A stretch of DNA of 64,000 nucleotides from Pseudomonadota bacterium (GTDB lineage Bacteria; Myxococcota_A; Polyangia; Polyangiales; Polyangiaceae), in contig JAEYWK010000186.1 in the NCBI GenBank assembly GCA_023431345.1, positions 1 to 64,000 on the forward strand. The letters are read 5' to 3'. Made by a program: the position numbers and the translations under genes. The first letter of the stretch is position 1. Every line of letters begins with the position of its first letter. This document shows, in pieces, positions 17,263 to 26,231 of this stretch. A model generated the notes under the pieces. That model had not been told where the DNA came from. It saw only the letters and a list, made by a program, of their open reading frames with translations, and did not search any database.

Positions 17263-18492
17263 TCAGTGAGCGGCGACGGCCGCCGGCTCCTTCTTGCGCC
17301 GCGTCACGGCGATCGCGATGAAGACCACGCTGAGGATGGTGGGCAGGAGCGCCACCTTGCCGAGGGCCTCGAGACCCGCCGCCGCTTGGATGGCGGCGAG
17401 CGCCTCCCCCGTGGGGGCCGCGTCGGCACCGCTACGCGCCGCGATGCCCGAGTCGTACCAACCGCCGATCACCGGCAGCACGAAGCTGACGCTGAGCATG
17501 CCGGCGCCGCCCATGATGGCCAGGCCGAGCGCGCCCGTCTTCGGGTAGTTCTCGGCGACGAAGCCGAGCATCGTCGGCCAGAAGAAGCAGACACCGAACG
17601 CGAACAGCGTCGCGGAAGCGAACAGCATCGCGCCCGTGCTGTGCGACATCGCGTAGAGGCCGGCGGTGCTCATCAGCGCGCTGGCGACCAGCATGCCGAT
17701 GGGCGAGAGCTTGTGTACGAAGGGCCCTGCGAACATGCGACCAACCGCCATCAAGCCGGTGATCCACACCAGCACCAAGATGCCGGAGACGCCGGCGTGC
17801 TCCAAAATCGACGGGATCCACTGGCCCGGTCCGAGCTCGGTGGCGGCGGTGAGCAGCATGCAGCCGACCATCAGCAAGAAGCCGGGCGACAGGCAGGCCG
17901 TGAACATCGAGCCCGTCGTTTCGCCGCGCTGCACGCGCTCGGTCTGCGGGAACTGCTGGCGCACGAACAGGAAGCCGTAGACAGCCAGCGGCACGAGCAT
18001 GGTCACGAACTGGGCGCGCCAGCCGAGCCCGAGCTTGCCGAACACGAACGACAGCAAGCCGCCGATCACGATGCCGCCCGGAAACCAGACGTGGAAATGA
18101 TTGAGCTTGGTCGTCTGATTGTTGGGAAACAGCGACGCGACCAGCGGGTTACACGCGGCTTCGACCGAGCCGTTGGCGATGCCGAAGATCAGCGTGCCGG
18201 CGAACAAGCTCCAAAAGTCCCAGGCGACCAGGGTGAGGAGGATGCCGAGCGCGTGGCCGACGAACGCGACGCCGATGATGCGCCCGAGGCCCAGCGCATC
18301 GACCAGCGGACCCCCGAACATCATCGCGAGCGTGAAGCCCCAAAACGCGGAGCCGTTGATCCAGCCCGCTTGCTCATTAGTGAGGTTGAGCTGAGCCACC
18401 CACTCGGCGGTGGCAGCGCCCCGCAACGCGAAGCTCATCGCCGTGACGATGAGCGCTACACAACTAGCCGTGAACAACCGGGATGAGTTCAT
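17263..18492 (-). CDS. MFS transporter, sugar-permease-like
   Basis: A 409-residue, about 12-helix protein (NSSRLFTASCVALIVTAMSFALRG at the N-terminus, then NGSAFWGFTLAMMFGGPLVDALGLGR). The loop and helix pattern resembles the FucP/NNP-like sugar and nucleoside MFS branch. It was started at the ATG at 18492 because an AGGA site lies about 8 bases upstream; the longer frame to 18672 is Arg/Lys-rich and not membrane-like. With the downstream alpha-glucosidase it would form an uptake-and-hydrolysis pair for an alpha-glucoside. The substrate is inferred, not shown. Confidence 0.85.
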   Translation of the reverse strand: MNSSRLFTASCVALIVTAMSFALRGAATAEWVAQLNLTNEQAGWINGSAFWGFTLAMMFGGPLVDALGLGRIIGVAFVGHALGILLTLVAWDFWSLFAGTLIFGIANGSVEAACNPLVASLFPNNQTTKLNHFHVWFPGGIVIGGLLSFVFGKLGLGWRAQFVTMLVPLAVYGFLFVRQQFPQTERVQRGETTGSMFTACLSPGFLLMVGCMLLTAATELGPGQWIPSILEHAGVSGILVLVWITGLMAVGRMFAGPFVHKLSPIGMLVASALMSTAGLYAMSHSTGAMLFASATLFAFGVCFFWPTMLGFVAENYPKTGALGLAIMGGAGMLSVSFVLPVIGGWYDSGIAARSGADAAPTGEALAAIQAAAGLEALGKVALLPTILSVVFIAIAVTRRKKEPAAVAAH

Positions 18493-18883
18493 GATCCGTC
18501 CTGGGTCGGTATGAGGTCGCGCACCCAACGAGCGACGACCCAGATAGTGAATCAGCAAGCTGTCCGGCTGAAAAGGGGATTTCTTAATTTCCCTTACTAA
18601 TTGACGAAGCCTGTACTTTTCGGCTTTCGTGCGGGCAATTTTCCCTGATCGGTTCCTGCGGCGGCGCGACACCGACGCGGCACCGGGGGCGGCTGGTGCT
18701 GTGCGCGCCCGCCGGCTGACCCCCCAATGCAGTTCGCGCTGCCGCCTCCCGGGGGGCTGCGGCAGCGCGAACCTTTGACGTGCAGGACCAACCCGCGACG
18801 TTCGGTCGGAGCTCGCTGGCGTCGGACCCGCCCGCAGCCCGGGGTGGTGGGCTTCGGCGGGGCCTCTGCGGAGCGAGCGCTGG
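18493..18883. other. 391-base intergenic stretch
   Basis: No convincing gene. The frames here (for example 18597-18791 minus and 18727-18918 plus) are short, Arg/Pro-rich and without ribosome sites. The part next to 18492 should hold the MFS promoter. The middle holds the large hairpin at 18732-18772. The part next to 18884 is the 3' flank of the CsbD gene. Confidence 0.6.
18732..18772. terminator. Long perfect GC-rich hairpin
   Basis: A perfect 14-base inverted repeat (GTTCGCGCTGCCGC at 18732-18745, complement at 18759-18772) with a 13-base C/G-rich loop. It stands about 110 bases beyond the CsbD stop and 240 bases before the MFS start. No T-run follows on either strand, so it could be a factor-assisted terminator, an RNA-stabilising stem or a protein-binding site. 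Confidence 0.45.
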
Positions 18884-19183
18884 CTACTTGTTGGCCTGCT
18901 GGCGCGCTTCGCCCTTGAGCTCGCGCACCTTGCCCTCGGCCTGCATCTGCTCGTTGTCGATCACGTGACCGACGCGGTTCTTGAGAGCGCCCGTGGCCTC
19001 CTCGAGCTTGCCTTTGGCTCGCTCCGCGGCCTTGGCAGACTCTTCCTTGGTGCGGCCAGCGGCTTCTTTGGCTTCGCCCTCGGCTTCCATCTGCTCGTTG
19101 TCGATCAGCTTGCCGATCGTGCCCTTGATCTTGCCACCGAGCTTCTCGGCGGCGCCTTCACTGCGTTTCGAGGCGTTGCTCAT
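18884..19183 (-). CDS. CsbD-family stress protein with two CsbD-like repeats
   Basis: A 99-residue hydrophilic, Lys/Glu/Ala-rich protein. Two CsbD-type units are visible: GGKIKGTIGKLIDNEQMEAEGEAKEAAG (~16-43) and a second ending NRVGHVIDNEQMQAEGKVRELKGEARQ. The identical IDNEQMxAEG core shows internal duplication. CsbD proteins are abundant general-stress proteins of unknown activity, probably intrinsically disordered. The ATG at 19183 follows a perfect AAGGAG; the extra 26 residues upstream in frame are not conserved. Confidence 0.9.
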   Translation of the reverse strand: MSNASKRSEGAAEKLGGKIKGTIGKLIDNEQMEAEGEAKEAAGRTKEESAKAAERAKGKLEEATGALKNRVGHVIDNEQMQAEGKVRELKGEARQQANK

Positions 19184-19422
19184 GTCGAACTCCTTGAGGG
19201 CTAGGTGGAGCAACTCTCGTGCCGCCCAGAATTGCGCGAAAACCAGCAGGCAGGCGGCCATCAGGTCTCATTCGATCCCGCTGGGACGCCTCTGCGCGCG
19301 CGAATCAGGGCCGCTCGGCCAGCGTCGACGGTCGCATCGCCCCCGCCGACGAACCGACGTGAGGCGCGGACTTCGCTCGCAGCTGTCGCAGACTCGTCGA
19401 ACCTGGCGCGGAGGTGCCAGGC

Positions 19423-20226
19423 TCAGCGTCGCTCGAGCTGATAACGCAGCGTCTCGGCGCCGTGCACGGTGATGACGAGGCGTCGCTCGTCGACGTCGCA
19501 CACGGCGTAGGCGGCGGCGGCGCGCCCGGGGGCGTCGTCGTCGAGGTTCTCGATCAGGCTCTGCAGCGTGATGTAGGGGATGCCGGCGATGATGTCGAGG
19601 TGGTTCCAGTGCACGTGGCCGTTGAACACGGCGACGACCTTGCCGGATTGTTCGATGACCTCACGCGCCGCGCGGCGCTCGACCACTCGGCACAGGTGAT
19701 GACGCTTCTCGAACCAGCGGTTGCCCTCCAGTCGCATCTCGCTGATCGGGTGATGCATGAGCACGATGCAAGGCAGCGTGGCTCGGGCGAGGTCCGCCGC
19801 TAGCCAGTGAATTTGCTCTTGGGGCAGCTCGATGCGCTCCCCGCGGTGCTCGATCGTGCGCAGCACGGCGAAGTGAAAGCCGCCCACGTCACGCGAGTAA
19901 ACGGGGCTGTCGCTCGTGCCCCACATGCCGCACAGCTCCGCAGGGCTGAGGTGGATCGTGTCGTGGTTGCCGGCGACGTGGATCACGGGCTTGCCGATCT
20001 CGTTCAGCATCGAGACGAAGTGAGCGTAGCGCAGCCGATCTTGCTCGGGGCTCTCGTCTTCCAGCACGTCGCCCAGGTTGATGACCAAGTCGGGCTCGAG
20101 CTCGTGCTTCATGCGCCGAACGAAGTCGCGCACGAGCGGCTCGGACTGACCGGTGAGCTTGCGCAGCTTGCCTTGGTGGCACGCTTCGGGCCCGAGATGC
20201 ACGTCGGAGATCAACGCGAAACGCAT
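19423..20226 (-). CDS. Calcineurin-like metallophosphoesterase
   Basis: A 267-residue enzyme with the five metal-site blocks: DVHLG (residues 8-12), GDVLED (~52), GNHD (~86), HHP (~157) and GHVHWNHLD (~201). The family hydrolyses phosphomono- or diesters with two bound metals; the cAMP phosphodiesterase/Icc-like branch is the closest by eye. No signal peptide is seen, so it should be cytosolic. It is the last gene of the operon that starts at 26231, beginning 15 bases after the permease stop. Confidence 0.85.
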   Translation of the reverse strand: MRFALISDVHLGPEACHQGKLRKLTGQSEPLVRDFVRRMKHELEPDLVINLGDVLEDESPEQDRLRYAHFVSMLNEIGKPVIHVAGNHDTIHLSPAELCGMWGTSDSPVYSRDVGGFHFAVLRTIEHRGERIELPQEQIHWLAADLARATLPCIVLMHHPISEMRLEGNRWFEKRHHLCRVVERRAAREVIEQSGKVVAVFNGHVHWNHLDIIAGIPYITLQSLIENLDDDAPGRAAAAYAVCDVDERRLVITVHGAETLRYQLERR

Positions 20227-20241
20227 GCGGCGACGAGAGGT

Positions 20242-21186
20242 CTACTCCCGGCGAGAGCGCGATACCAAGAAAACCAGCGCGGGCGCGCCGAGCGCGGCGG
20301 TGATGACGCCGACCGGCAGCTCGCGCCCTGGCAAGACGACGCGCGCTACGGTGTCACACACGACCAAGAAAGCGGCGCCGCCGACGAACGACAGCGGCAA
20401 GAGCGCTCGCAGCCCCGGCCCTACGAGTAGCCTCACGAGGTGCGGTACGATCAAGCCGACGAAGGCGATGGGGCCGCACCAAGCGACGCAGGCTGCGACG
20501 CCCAGCGATGCCACGAGCAGCACCGAAAAGCGCAAACGAGCCACGCCCACGCCTTGGGTTTGGGCCAGCTCTTCACCCAGCGCCAAGTTTTGCAGCGGCC
20601 GGCCCAGGGCCAGCAGACCAATCAGCGTGATGAGTGAGAAGGGTCCGACCCACGCCACGCCGCGGTAGCCGACCTGCGGCAATTGGCCGAGCGACCATTG
20701 CGCGGCGGCCACGAGCGCGCGCGCGTCGGAAGCGAATTGCACGCCACTGGCCAGCGCGCTCGCCGCGAGCGACACGGCGATGCCGGCGAGCAGGACGTCG
20801 TTTTTCGACAGCCGCCCCGACGCCGCGAGCCCCGAGACGAGCAGCGTCGTCACGAGCGCGCCTGCGAACGCCGAAGCCGTGAGCAGCGAAACCCCGAACA
20901 GCCCACCCCCGACGTCGAGCGCGAGGGCCAAGAGCGCCCCGAGCGTGGCGCCGGCCGTCGTGCCCACGGTGCTGGGAGTGGCGAGGGCGTTGTTGAAGAC
21001 CGCTTGAAATGCGGCCCCTGCCAGCGAGAGGGTGCCGCCGACGAGGGCGCCGACCAGTAAGCGCGGCAGCCGCAGCTCGAGCATGACGAACTCGCGCGTG
21101 CTGCCGCCGAAGCTCGGCCCGATCCAGAGCGATGACGTCACGAGCGCGGTCGCCCCGAGCACGAACAGGACGGCGCGCAGGCTCAC
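20242..21186 (-). CDS. BtuC/FecCD-type ABC transporter permease
   Basis: A 314-residue membrane protein with the FecCD-family motifs RLPRLLVGALVGGTLSLAGAAFQAVFNNALATPSTVG and CGPIAFVGLIVPHLVRLLVG. About nine to ten helices are visible, typical of type II importers for vitamin B12, haem or ferric siderophores. The GTG at 21186 overlaps the ATPase stop (GTGA). A much longer in-frame extension to 21714 lies antisense-like over the ATPase and is Arg/Pro-rich, so I reject it. Confidence 0.9.
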   Translation of the reverse strand: MSLRAVLFVLGATALVTSSLWIGPSFGGSTREFVMLELRLPRLLVGALVGGTLSLAGAAFQAVFNNALATPSTVGTTAGATLGALLALALDVGGGLFGVSLLTASAFAGALVTTLLVSGLAASGRLSKNDVLLAGIAVSLAASALASGVQFASDARALVAAAQWSLGQLPQVGYRGVAWVGPFSLITLIGLLALGRPLQNLALGEELAQTQGVGVARLRFSVLLVASLGVAACVAWCGPIAFVGLIVPHLVRLLVGPGLRALLPLSFVGGAAFLVVCDTVARVVLPGRELPVGVITAALGAPALVFLVSRSRRE

Positions 21187-21950
21187 CGTCGCTCCGCGAT
21201 CAAGATTCGGTCGCCGTCGAGGTCGAGGTCGCGCATCTGCACCGCGAACAACTGGCTCAGGCGCTCGGGCAGCTCCGGAGAATCGAGCCGGCACTCGAAG
21301 GCGAGCTTGCCCGCGCCGATCCCCGCGACTCGCACCTGCGCCGCGCGGCCCAAATGGCGCAGCAGGTTCACGTCGTGGGTCACGCAGACGAGGCCCTTGC
21401 CTTCGCGCCACAGGTCGCCCAGGAGCCGGTACACCTCGAGCTGCTGCGCGGGATCGAGGTGATTGGCAGGCTCGTCGAGCAGGAGCACGGGCGCGGCTTG
21501 CGCCAGCAAACCAGCCAAGGCCACGCGCTGGCGCTCTCCGCCCGAGAGACGAGCGAGGGGCCGAGCCGCGAGCGGGCCGACGCCGACCCGATCGAGGGCC
21601 GCGCGGGCTTCGCGGCGGCTGAGGGCGAACGCCTCGTCGAAGCGAAAGCGCGCGGCCGTGACCACCTCGAGCGCCGAGAGCTCCTCCGCGGCGGCGCTGT
21701 GCTGAGGGAGCCACGCCACTCGCGCGGCGCGCTCGCGTGGCGAGAGCTGCGTCACGTCGACGCCGTCGAGCGTGATTTGCCCCGCGTGGAGCGGAGTGAG
21801 GCCGAGCGTGGCGCGGAGCAGGCTCGTCTTACCCGCGCCGTTGGGGCCGACGAGCGCGAGCAGCTCGCCCGCTGGGAGCGTGAGGCTGACGCCGTCGAGC
21901 AGGCGCCGCTGTTGGCGCATGATCGTGACCTGCGTAAGCTTCAGCTGCAC
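21183..21950 (-). CDS. ABC transporter ATPase (BtuD/FecE type)
   Basis: A 255-residue ATPase with Walker A GPNGAGKTS (~35-43), the Q-loop in VAWLPQHS, signature LSGGERQRV, Walker B LLLDEPANHLD and switch His in CVTHD. The C-terminal ~50 residues are extended, as in FecE/HmuV. It powers the adjacent permease. The GTG at 21950 lies 18 bases after the binding-protein stop, and the gene overlaps the permease start by four bases. Confidence 0.92.
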   Translation of the reverse strand: MQLKLTQVTIMRQQRRLLDGVSLTLPAGELLALVGPNGAGKTSLLRATLGLTPLHAGQITLDGVDVTQLSPRERAARVAWLPQHSAAAEELSALEVVTAARFRFDEAFALSRREARAALDRVGVGPLAARPLARLSGGERQRVALAGLLAQAAPVLLLDEPANHLDPAQQLEVYRLLGDLWREGKGLVCVTHDVNLLRHLGRAAQVRVAGIGAGKLAFECRLDSPELPERLSQLFAVQMRDLDLDGDRILIAERR

Positions 21951-21968
21951 GGCCCGCTTCTTAGCACT

Positions 21969-22865
21969 TCACTCGACCCGCCCAGAAGGCGGATCTGGCC
22001 GCGGCAGCTGCGCGAGCGCTTCCGCGAGCGCGCTCACCTGCTCCAAGATGCTGGGGCCGACCGACTGCGTGCCGCCGCGGACGATGGCGACGCGGCCGTC
22101 CTTCACGGCGCGCAGCGGCGCGAGCTTCTCGAACGCCTCGAGCGAGCGCTGCTGCTGCGCCAGCGACGCCTCGGGCGGCGGCATGATCAAGACCACGTCC
22201 GGATCGAGCGCGAGTAGCTGCTCGACGCCGAGCCGAGGCAAGCCCGTCACGTCTCCGGCGACGGCGTTGCGGGCCCCCGCCGCCGTGAGCGCAGCGCCGT
22301 GCAGGGAGTTGGGGCGGATGAACCAAACCTCCGCTGGCCGCTCGGGATCGTACGACAGCAGCAGGAGGGCGCGCGGCGCGTCCGCGGGCGGCTTTCGCGA
22401 CAGCTCACGCTCGAGCCGCTCTGCCAGCGCGTTGCCGGCGGACTCGCGCCCGAGCAGCTCGCCGATGCGGCGCGTGCTGCTCACGACTTGCCCCAGCGTG
22501 AGCCAGGGCAAGATTTCGCACGGCCCGAGCGCGGAGAGCTCACGTCCCTTCGACGCGGCGCTGTCGTCGCTCAAGATGTGTGAGGGATGCAGCCGCGCGA
22601 TGGCTTCGTAAGCGGGGGTGAGCGAGCTGCCGACGCGCGGTAGCGGCAGTGTCTCGGGGAGCTTGCAATAGTCGCTGACGCCGACGAGCTGCGAGCCGCC
22701 GCCCAACGCCAGCACGGTTTCGGTCAGGGCGGGAGAGAGCGAGACGAGCCGTAGCCTGCTCGGCGCCGGCGCCGGGCCGCGAGCTGACCTGCGGCTCAGC
22801 GTGAGCGCTGCGCCCGCCGACAAGACCAGCGCGCCGAGCGAGCCGACGAGGGCGCGGCGGTTCAC
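21969..22865 (-). CDS. Periplasmic binding protein, BtuF/TroA-like
   Basis: A 298-residue protein with an N-terminal twin-Arg-like or Sec leader (NRRALVGSLGALVLSAGAALTL). It has the helical-backbone binding fold: LVSLSPALTETVLALGGGSQLVGVSDYCKLP (~40-70), LHPSHILSD (~92) and LDPDVVLIMPP (~220). The SLSPAxTExVxALG and VSDYC pattern is closest to the cobalamin-binding BtuF branch, though haem or siderophore binding cannot be excluded. The GTG overlaps the coaX stop (GTGA). No cobalamin riboswitch was recognised in the operon leader. Confidence 0.85.
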   Translation of the reverse strand: MNRRALVGSLGALVLSAGAALTLSRRSARGPAPAPSRLRLVSLSPALTETVLALGGGSQLVGVSDYCKLPETLPLPRVGSSLTPAYEAIARLHPSHILSDDSAASKGRELSALGPCEILPWLTLGQVVSSTRRIGELLGRESAGNALAERLERELSRKPPADAPRALLLLSYDPERPAEVWFIRPNSLHGAALTAAGARNAVAGDVTGLPRLGVEQLLALDPDVVLIMPPPEASLAQQQRSLEAFEKLAPLRAVKDGRVAIVRGGTQSVGPSILEQVSALAEALAQLPRPDPPSGRVE

Positions 22866-23641
22866 TTGGCGTGCGCTTTGCTGTTCCGCTCGTACAAGAT
22901 GCGTAGACCCTCGAGGGTCAGGTTCAGGTCCAGCGCTTCGATGCGCTTGGCGTGCTTGCCGATCAGCGACGACAGGCCGCCCGTCGCGATCACCTTGCAG
23001 GGGAAGCCCAGCTCTTCGCGCAGGCGGTCGACGAGGCCGTCGACCATCGCCGCGTAGCCGTGGATGGCGCCCGACTGCAGGGCGTGGGTGGTGTTGCGCC
23101 CGAGCACGTGCGGCGGCGCCGTGAGCTCCACGGGGCGCAGCTTGGCCGCGCTGCGCATCAGGCCTTCGAGGCTCACCTTCACGCCCGGCACGATCACGCC
23201 GCCTAGGTACTCACCCTTCGGTGATACACAGTTGAAGGTGGTCGCGGTGCCGAAGTCGACGACGATGACCCCCGCCTGATAGCGGGCGAACGCCGCGACG
23301 GCGTCGACGATGCGATCCGCGCCGACGTCGTGCGGATTGTCGTAGAGCACGGAAATTCCCGTCTTCAAGCCGGGGCCGACGAGCAGCGGCTCCCGACCGA
23401 CGGCCTGGCGGATCGCGGAGACCATCACGTCCGTCAGCTGAGGCACGACGCTGGCGATGATCGCCGCCGTCACGCTCTTGCCCGAGAGCCGGCGTAGCGA
23501 CAGCAGCTGCTGGAGCAGCACCGCGTACTCGTCTTCGGTGCGCGAGCGCACGGTCGCGACCCGGAACGTTTGCACCAGCTCTTCGCCCTCGTACAGGCCG
23601 AGCACCACGTTGGTGTTACCGAGATCGACGACCAAGAGCAT
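22862..23641 (-). CDS. coaX: Type III pantothenate kinase
   Basis: The 259-residue CoaX is recognisable from DLGNTN (residues 6-11), GPGLKTGI, NPHDVGADRI, VVDFGTATTFN and GGVIVPG. It phosphorylates pantothenate in the first committed step of coenzyme A synthesis; the type III form needs a monovalent cation and is not inhibited by CoA. The start ATG at 23641 lies 16 bases after the large fusion gene, and the stop overlaps the binding-protein start. A biotin ligase or Baf-type neighbour, which often accompanies coaX, is absent here. Confidence 0.95.
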   Translation of the reverse strand: MLLVVDLGNTNVVLGLYEGEELVQTFRVATVRSRTEDEYAVLLQQLLSLRRLSGKSVTAAIIASVVPQLTDVMVSAIRQAVGREPLLVGPGLKTGISVLYDNPHDVGADRIVDAVAAFARYQAGVIVVDFGTATTFNCVSPKGEYLGGVIVPGVKVSLEGLMRSAAKLRPVELTAPPHVLGRNTTHALQSGAIHGYAAMVDGLVDRLREELGFPCKVIATGGLSSLIGKHAKRIEALDLNLTLEGLRILYERNSKAHAK

Positions 23642-23657
23642 CGGGCGGACTATACCT

Positions 23658-26231
23658 TTACTTCACGGCTGCTTCGAGCACGCGCGCCTTGATGATGCGG
23701 TCGCCGGTGGCCAGCCGCTCCCAGCCCGGCTCCGCGCGGCCGACGAGCGAGTAGTCGCCGTCGAGGTGCGGCGCTCGCCGCAGCGTGACGAAGAACTGGC
23801 TCAGGCCGGTGTCGCGGCCCGCCAGCGCGATGCCCACGCTGCCGACGTCGAAGGGCTGGCCGCTGGTTTCACAGCGCAAGGGCGCGAGCAGGGGGCCGCC
23901 GAAGCCGTCTCCGTCCGGATCGCCGACCTGCACGACGAAGCCGGGCACGACCCGATGCACCAGCATGCCGTCGAAGAAGCCCGAGCTCACCAGCTGCAGG
24001 AGGCGCGCGGTAGCGAACGGGCTCGTCGTAGCGTTCAACGTCAAGCCGAGCGAGCCAACGTCGGTTTCGAAGACGAGCCGCGCGTCTTCGGGGGGAGCCG
24101 CGGCTGTCTCGGCGCCGACGACGAGCGGGCAGCGCCGCTCTCGCTCACCCAAGCGCTGGAGCGCGCGCTCGGCGTGCTCACGCAACGTCGGGTTCGGGGA
24201 GGCACAGGCCTTTTCGATCGCCGCCTTGCCCCCGAGCAGCTCGAGACTCGCGGCGGCGTCCATGAGCAGCGCCGACAGCTCGATCTGGTCGTGCTCGGCC
24301 ATTTCGGCGAGCTGCGCGGTCAGCGCGCGCACCACGCGCGGATCGACGGGCGCGCTGGCGGCGTCGCGGCTCGGGGCTTGAGCGCGCGCGGGATAACGCG
24401 CGAGCACCTTGGCCGCGGTGGCGCGCACTCCTACCTCCGGGGCCGAGAGCGCTTCCGTGAGCAGCTCGGGGATGCCGGCCACTTCGTCGTGAGCCATGAG
24501 CAGCTCGAGCGCGGCTTCGCGCACGACGCGATCGCTCGAGCGCGCGAAGCTGCGGAAGAGCGCGCCGCGGGGGCCGTCGAGCGGGCCTCGCGCCAAGACC
24601 TTCAGCTGCGCGAGCGCGCCTTCGCGGCGCTCGGCGGGCGGAGACGGATCGCAGGCTACGAGCGCGCGGCTAGCGCTGGCCTTGCCGGCGAGTGCGGCGG
24701 CGGCGCGGCAGCGCAGCATCACCTTGCGGCGGACCACCGGCGGCGGGTCGCCGTCCAGCGTGAGCCCGGCTAGCTCGGTCAGGATTGCTCGCGCAGACGA
24801 CGCGGGCGGGGCGCCTTCGAGCAGGGTCAGCACCACGCCGTGAGCCGGGCTGAGCCAGTCTTTCGAGTCGATCAGGGCGCGGGCGCGGCTCTCGAGCGCG
24901 GCCGCGAGATCGGCTTGGCCGTCGGCGCCGAGCGCGATCAGCGAGCGCGCCGCGTCGGCTCGCTCCGCTTCGGTCGTCGACGCCGAGGTGAGGGCGTCGC
25001 GGAGCGGGCGAGCTGCGGCCGCTCCCGCGCGGGCCAGCGCGCGGAGCGCGAACGGCCGCGCCGGCCCTCTGCTCTCGACGGCGGAGGCGCTCACCTCGAG
25101 CAGGCGCGCGCGCGCCGCCGCGCCGAGCCCGGGCAGGCTCTCGATCGCGTAATAGGAGCTGCCGCTGGCGTCGCGGCTCGCTCCGTCGAGCAGCGCCGCC
25201 ACCGTCGCGTCGTCGAGCCGCTTGCGCTTGCGCGCGACCTCGCCGAGGCCCAAGGCCGCGGCCTGGGCGAGCGGCGGCTCGAGGCGAAGCCAAGCGCGCA
25301 GGCTGCGCTCCGCTTCGTCGCTCGCGCAGCGGCCGAGGGCCAGGGCCAGGCTCGGGATCGCAGCTCTGAGCGCGGGGTTAGGCTGACTAGCGAGCGTCGC
25401 TGCGCGCACGCTCAACCGCGACGCGGCCGTCAGCTCGTGACCCCGGCAGAGCTGTCCGACGCCGAACGCCGCCCACGCAACGACGTCGGGATCTTCGTCC
25501 GCGAGCGCCCCGAGCAGCGCTGAGAACGAGCGCTCGTCTCGAATGCGCGCCAGGCTGCGCACCGCCGCCCGCCGCGTCTCGGCGCTCTCGGCGACGAGAT
25601 CGTCTTCGCTGATGGCCGCCGCGTTCCGCTTGAGCTCGGCGTCGAGCAGGGCACGCGCGCGGCCGTTCGGCGCGCTGGGCGTCGCACTCGGCGCGCCGGT
25701 CGCGTGCGGCGCGGCCGGCTTGCTACAGCCAATCAGGCACAGCGCCGCGAGCACGAACAGCGGAGCGCGCAGCACGTCGAGGGCGAGGCTGAGCCGCTCG
25801 CGCGCACCTCGCCACCACTTGGCCCGGAGCGAGCTCGATGGGGTGGGGGCGGGCAGTGGCGTGACGCGCAGACCGGCGCGGCGGAACAGCCAAAGCGCGC
25901 GTGGCATGTGCCAATCGCACGTCACGAGGCCGAGCGTGAGCGGCGCTTCCGCCGCGAGCAGCCGGGCGACGCCCGCGGCGTTGCCGCGCGTCGTCAGCGA
26001 GTCGAGCTCGAGCACCACGTGCTCGGCGAGCACGCCGCGTTCAATCAGACCGCGCGCGAAGACCTCGCATTCACGGTGGCCGTGCCAACGCTTGCCGCCG
26101 GCGGCCAGCACGCGCGTCGGCCCGTGCTCGTGGTAGGCGAGCGCCGCGCGCTCGACCCGCCGCTGGGCCGCGGGTGAGAGCTGCCCGTGTCGCACGCTGC
26201 ACCCGAGCACGATCAAGGCGTCGAACCGCAC
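23658..26231 (-). CDS. DUF218 - membrane segment - HEAT repeats - cyclophilin fusion protein
   Basis: One uninterrupted 857-codon frame. Residues ~1-130 are a DUF218/YdcF-like domain (DALIVLGCSVRHG, RVLAAGGKRWHG, TTRGNAAG, TCDWHMPRALWLFRRAG). Residues ~156-169 are hydrophobic and end in a lipobox-like LCLIGC (Cys169). Residues ~200-690 are Ala/Leu/Arg helical HEAT-like repeats. The last ~150 are a cyclophilin peptidyl-prolyl isomerase (FFDGMLVHRVVPGFVVQVGDPDGDG, then GLSQFFVTL, LDGDYSLVG). The GTG at 26231 was chosen over ATG/GTG codons at 26291-26294, which overlap the divergent gene's leader region. An internal GTG at 25775 would give a separate lipoprotein, but no ribosome site precedes it. 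First gene of the coaX operon. Confidence 0.8.
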   Translation of the reverse strand: MRFDALIVLGCSVRHGQLSPAAQRRVERAALAYHEHGPTRVLAAGGKRWHGHRECEVFARGLIERGVLAEHVVLELDSLTTRGNAAGVARLLAAEAPLTLGLVTCDWHMPRALWLFRRAGLRVTPLPAPTPSSSLRAKWWRGARERLSLALDVLRAPLFVLAALCLIGCSKPAAPHATGAPSATPSAPNGRARALLDAELKRNAAAISEDDLVAESAETRRAAVRSLARIRDERSFSALLGALADEDPDVVAWAAFGVGQLCRGHELTAASRLSVRAATLASQPNPALRAAIPSLALALGRCASDEAERSLRAWLRLEPPLAQAAALGLGEVARKRKRLDDATVAALLDGASRDASGSSYYAIESLPGLGAAARARLLEVSASAVESRGPARPFALRALARAGAAAARPLRDALTSASTTEAERADAARSLIALGADGQADLAAALESRARALIDSKDWLSPAHGVVLTLLEGAPPASSARAILTELAGLTLDGDPPPVVRRKVMLRCRAAAALAGKASASRALVACDPSPPAERREGALAQLKVLARGPLDGPRGALFRSFARSSDRVVREAALELLMAHDEVAGIPELLTEALSAPEVGVRATAAKVLARYPARAQAPSRDAASAPVDPRVVRALTAQLAEMAEHDQIELSALLMDAAASLELLGGKAAIEKACASPNPTLREHAERALQRLGERERRCPLVVGAETAAAPPEDARLVFETDVGSLGLTLNATTSPFATARLLQLVSSGFFDGMLVHRVVPGFVVQVGDPDGDGFGGPLLAPLRCETSGQPFDVGSVGIALAGRDTGLSQFFVTLRRAPHLDGDYSLVGRAEPGWERLATGDRIIKARVLEAAVK

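Noticed and set aside
20242..21714. A 490-residue version of the permease with a long N-terminal extension.
   Set aside because: The first 176 residues are antisense-like over the ATPase and Arg/Pro-rich. The GTGA junction at 21186 gives a normal FecCD length.
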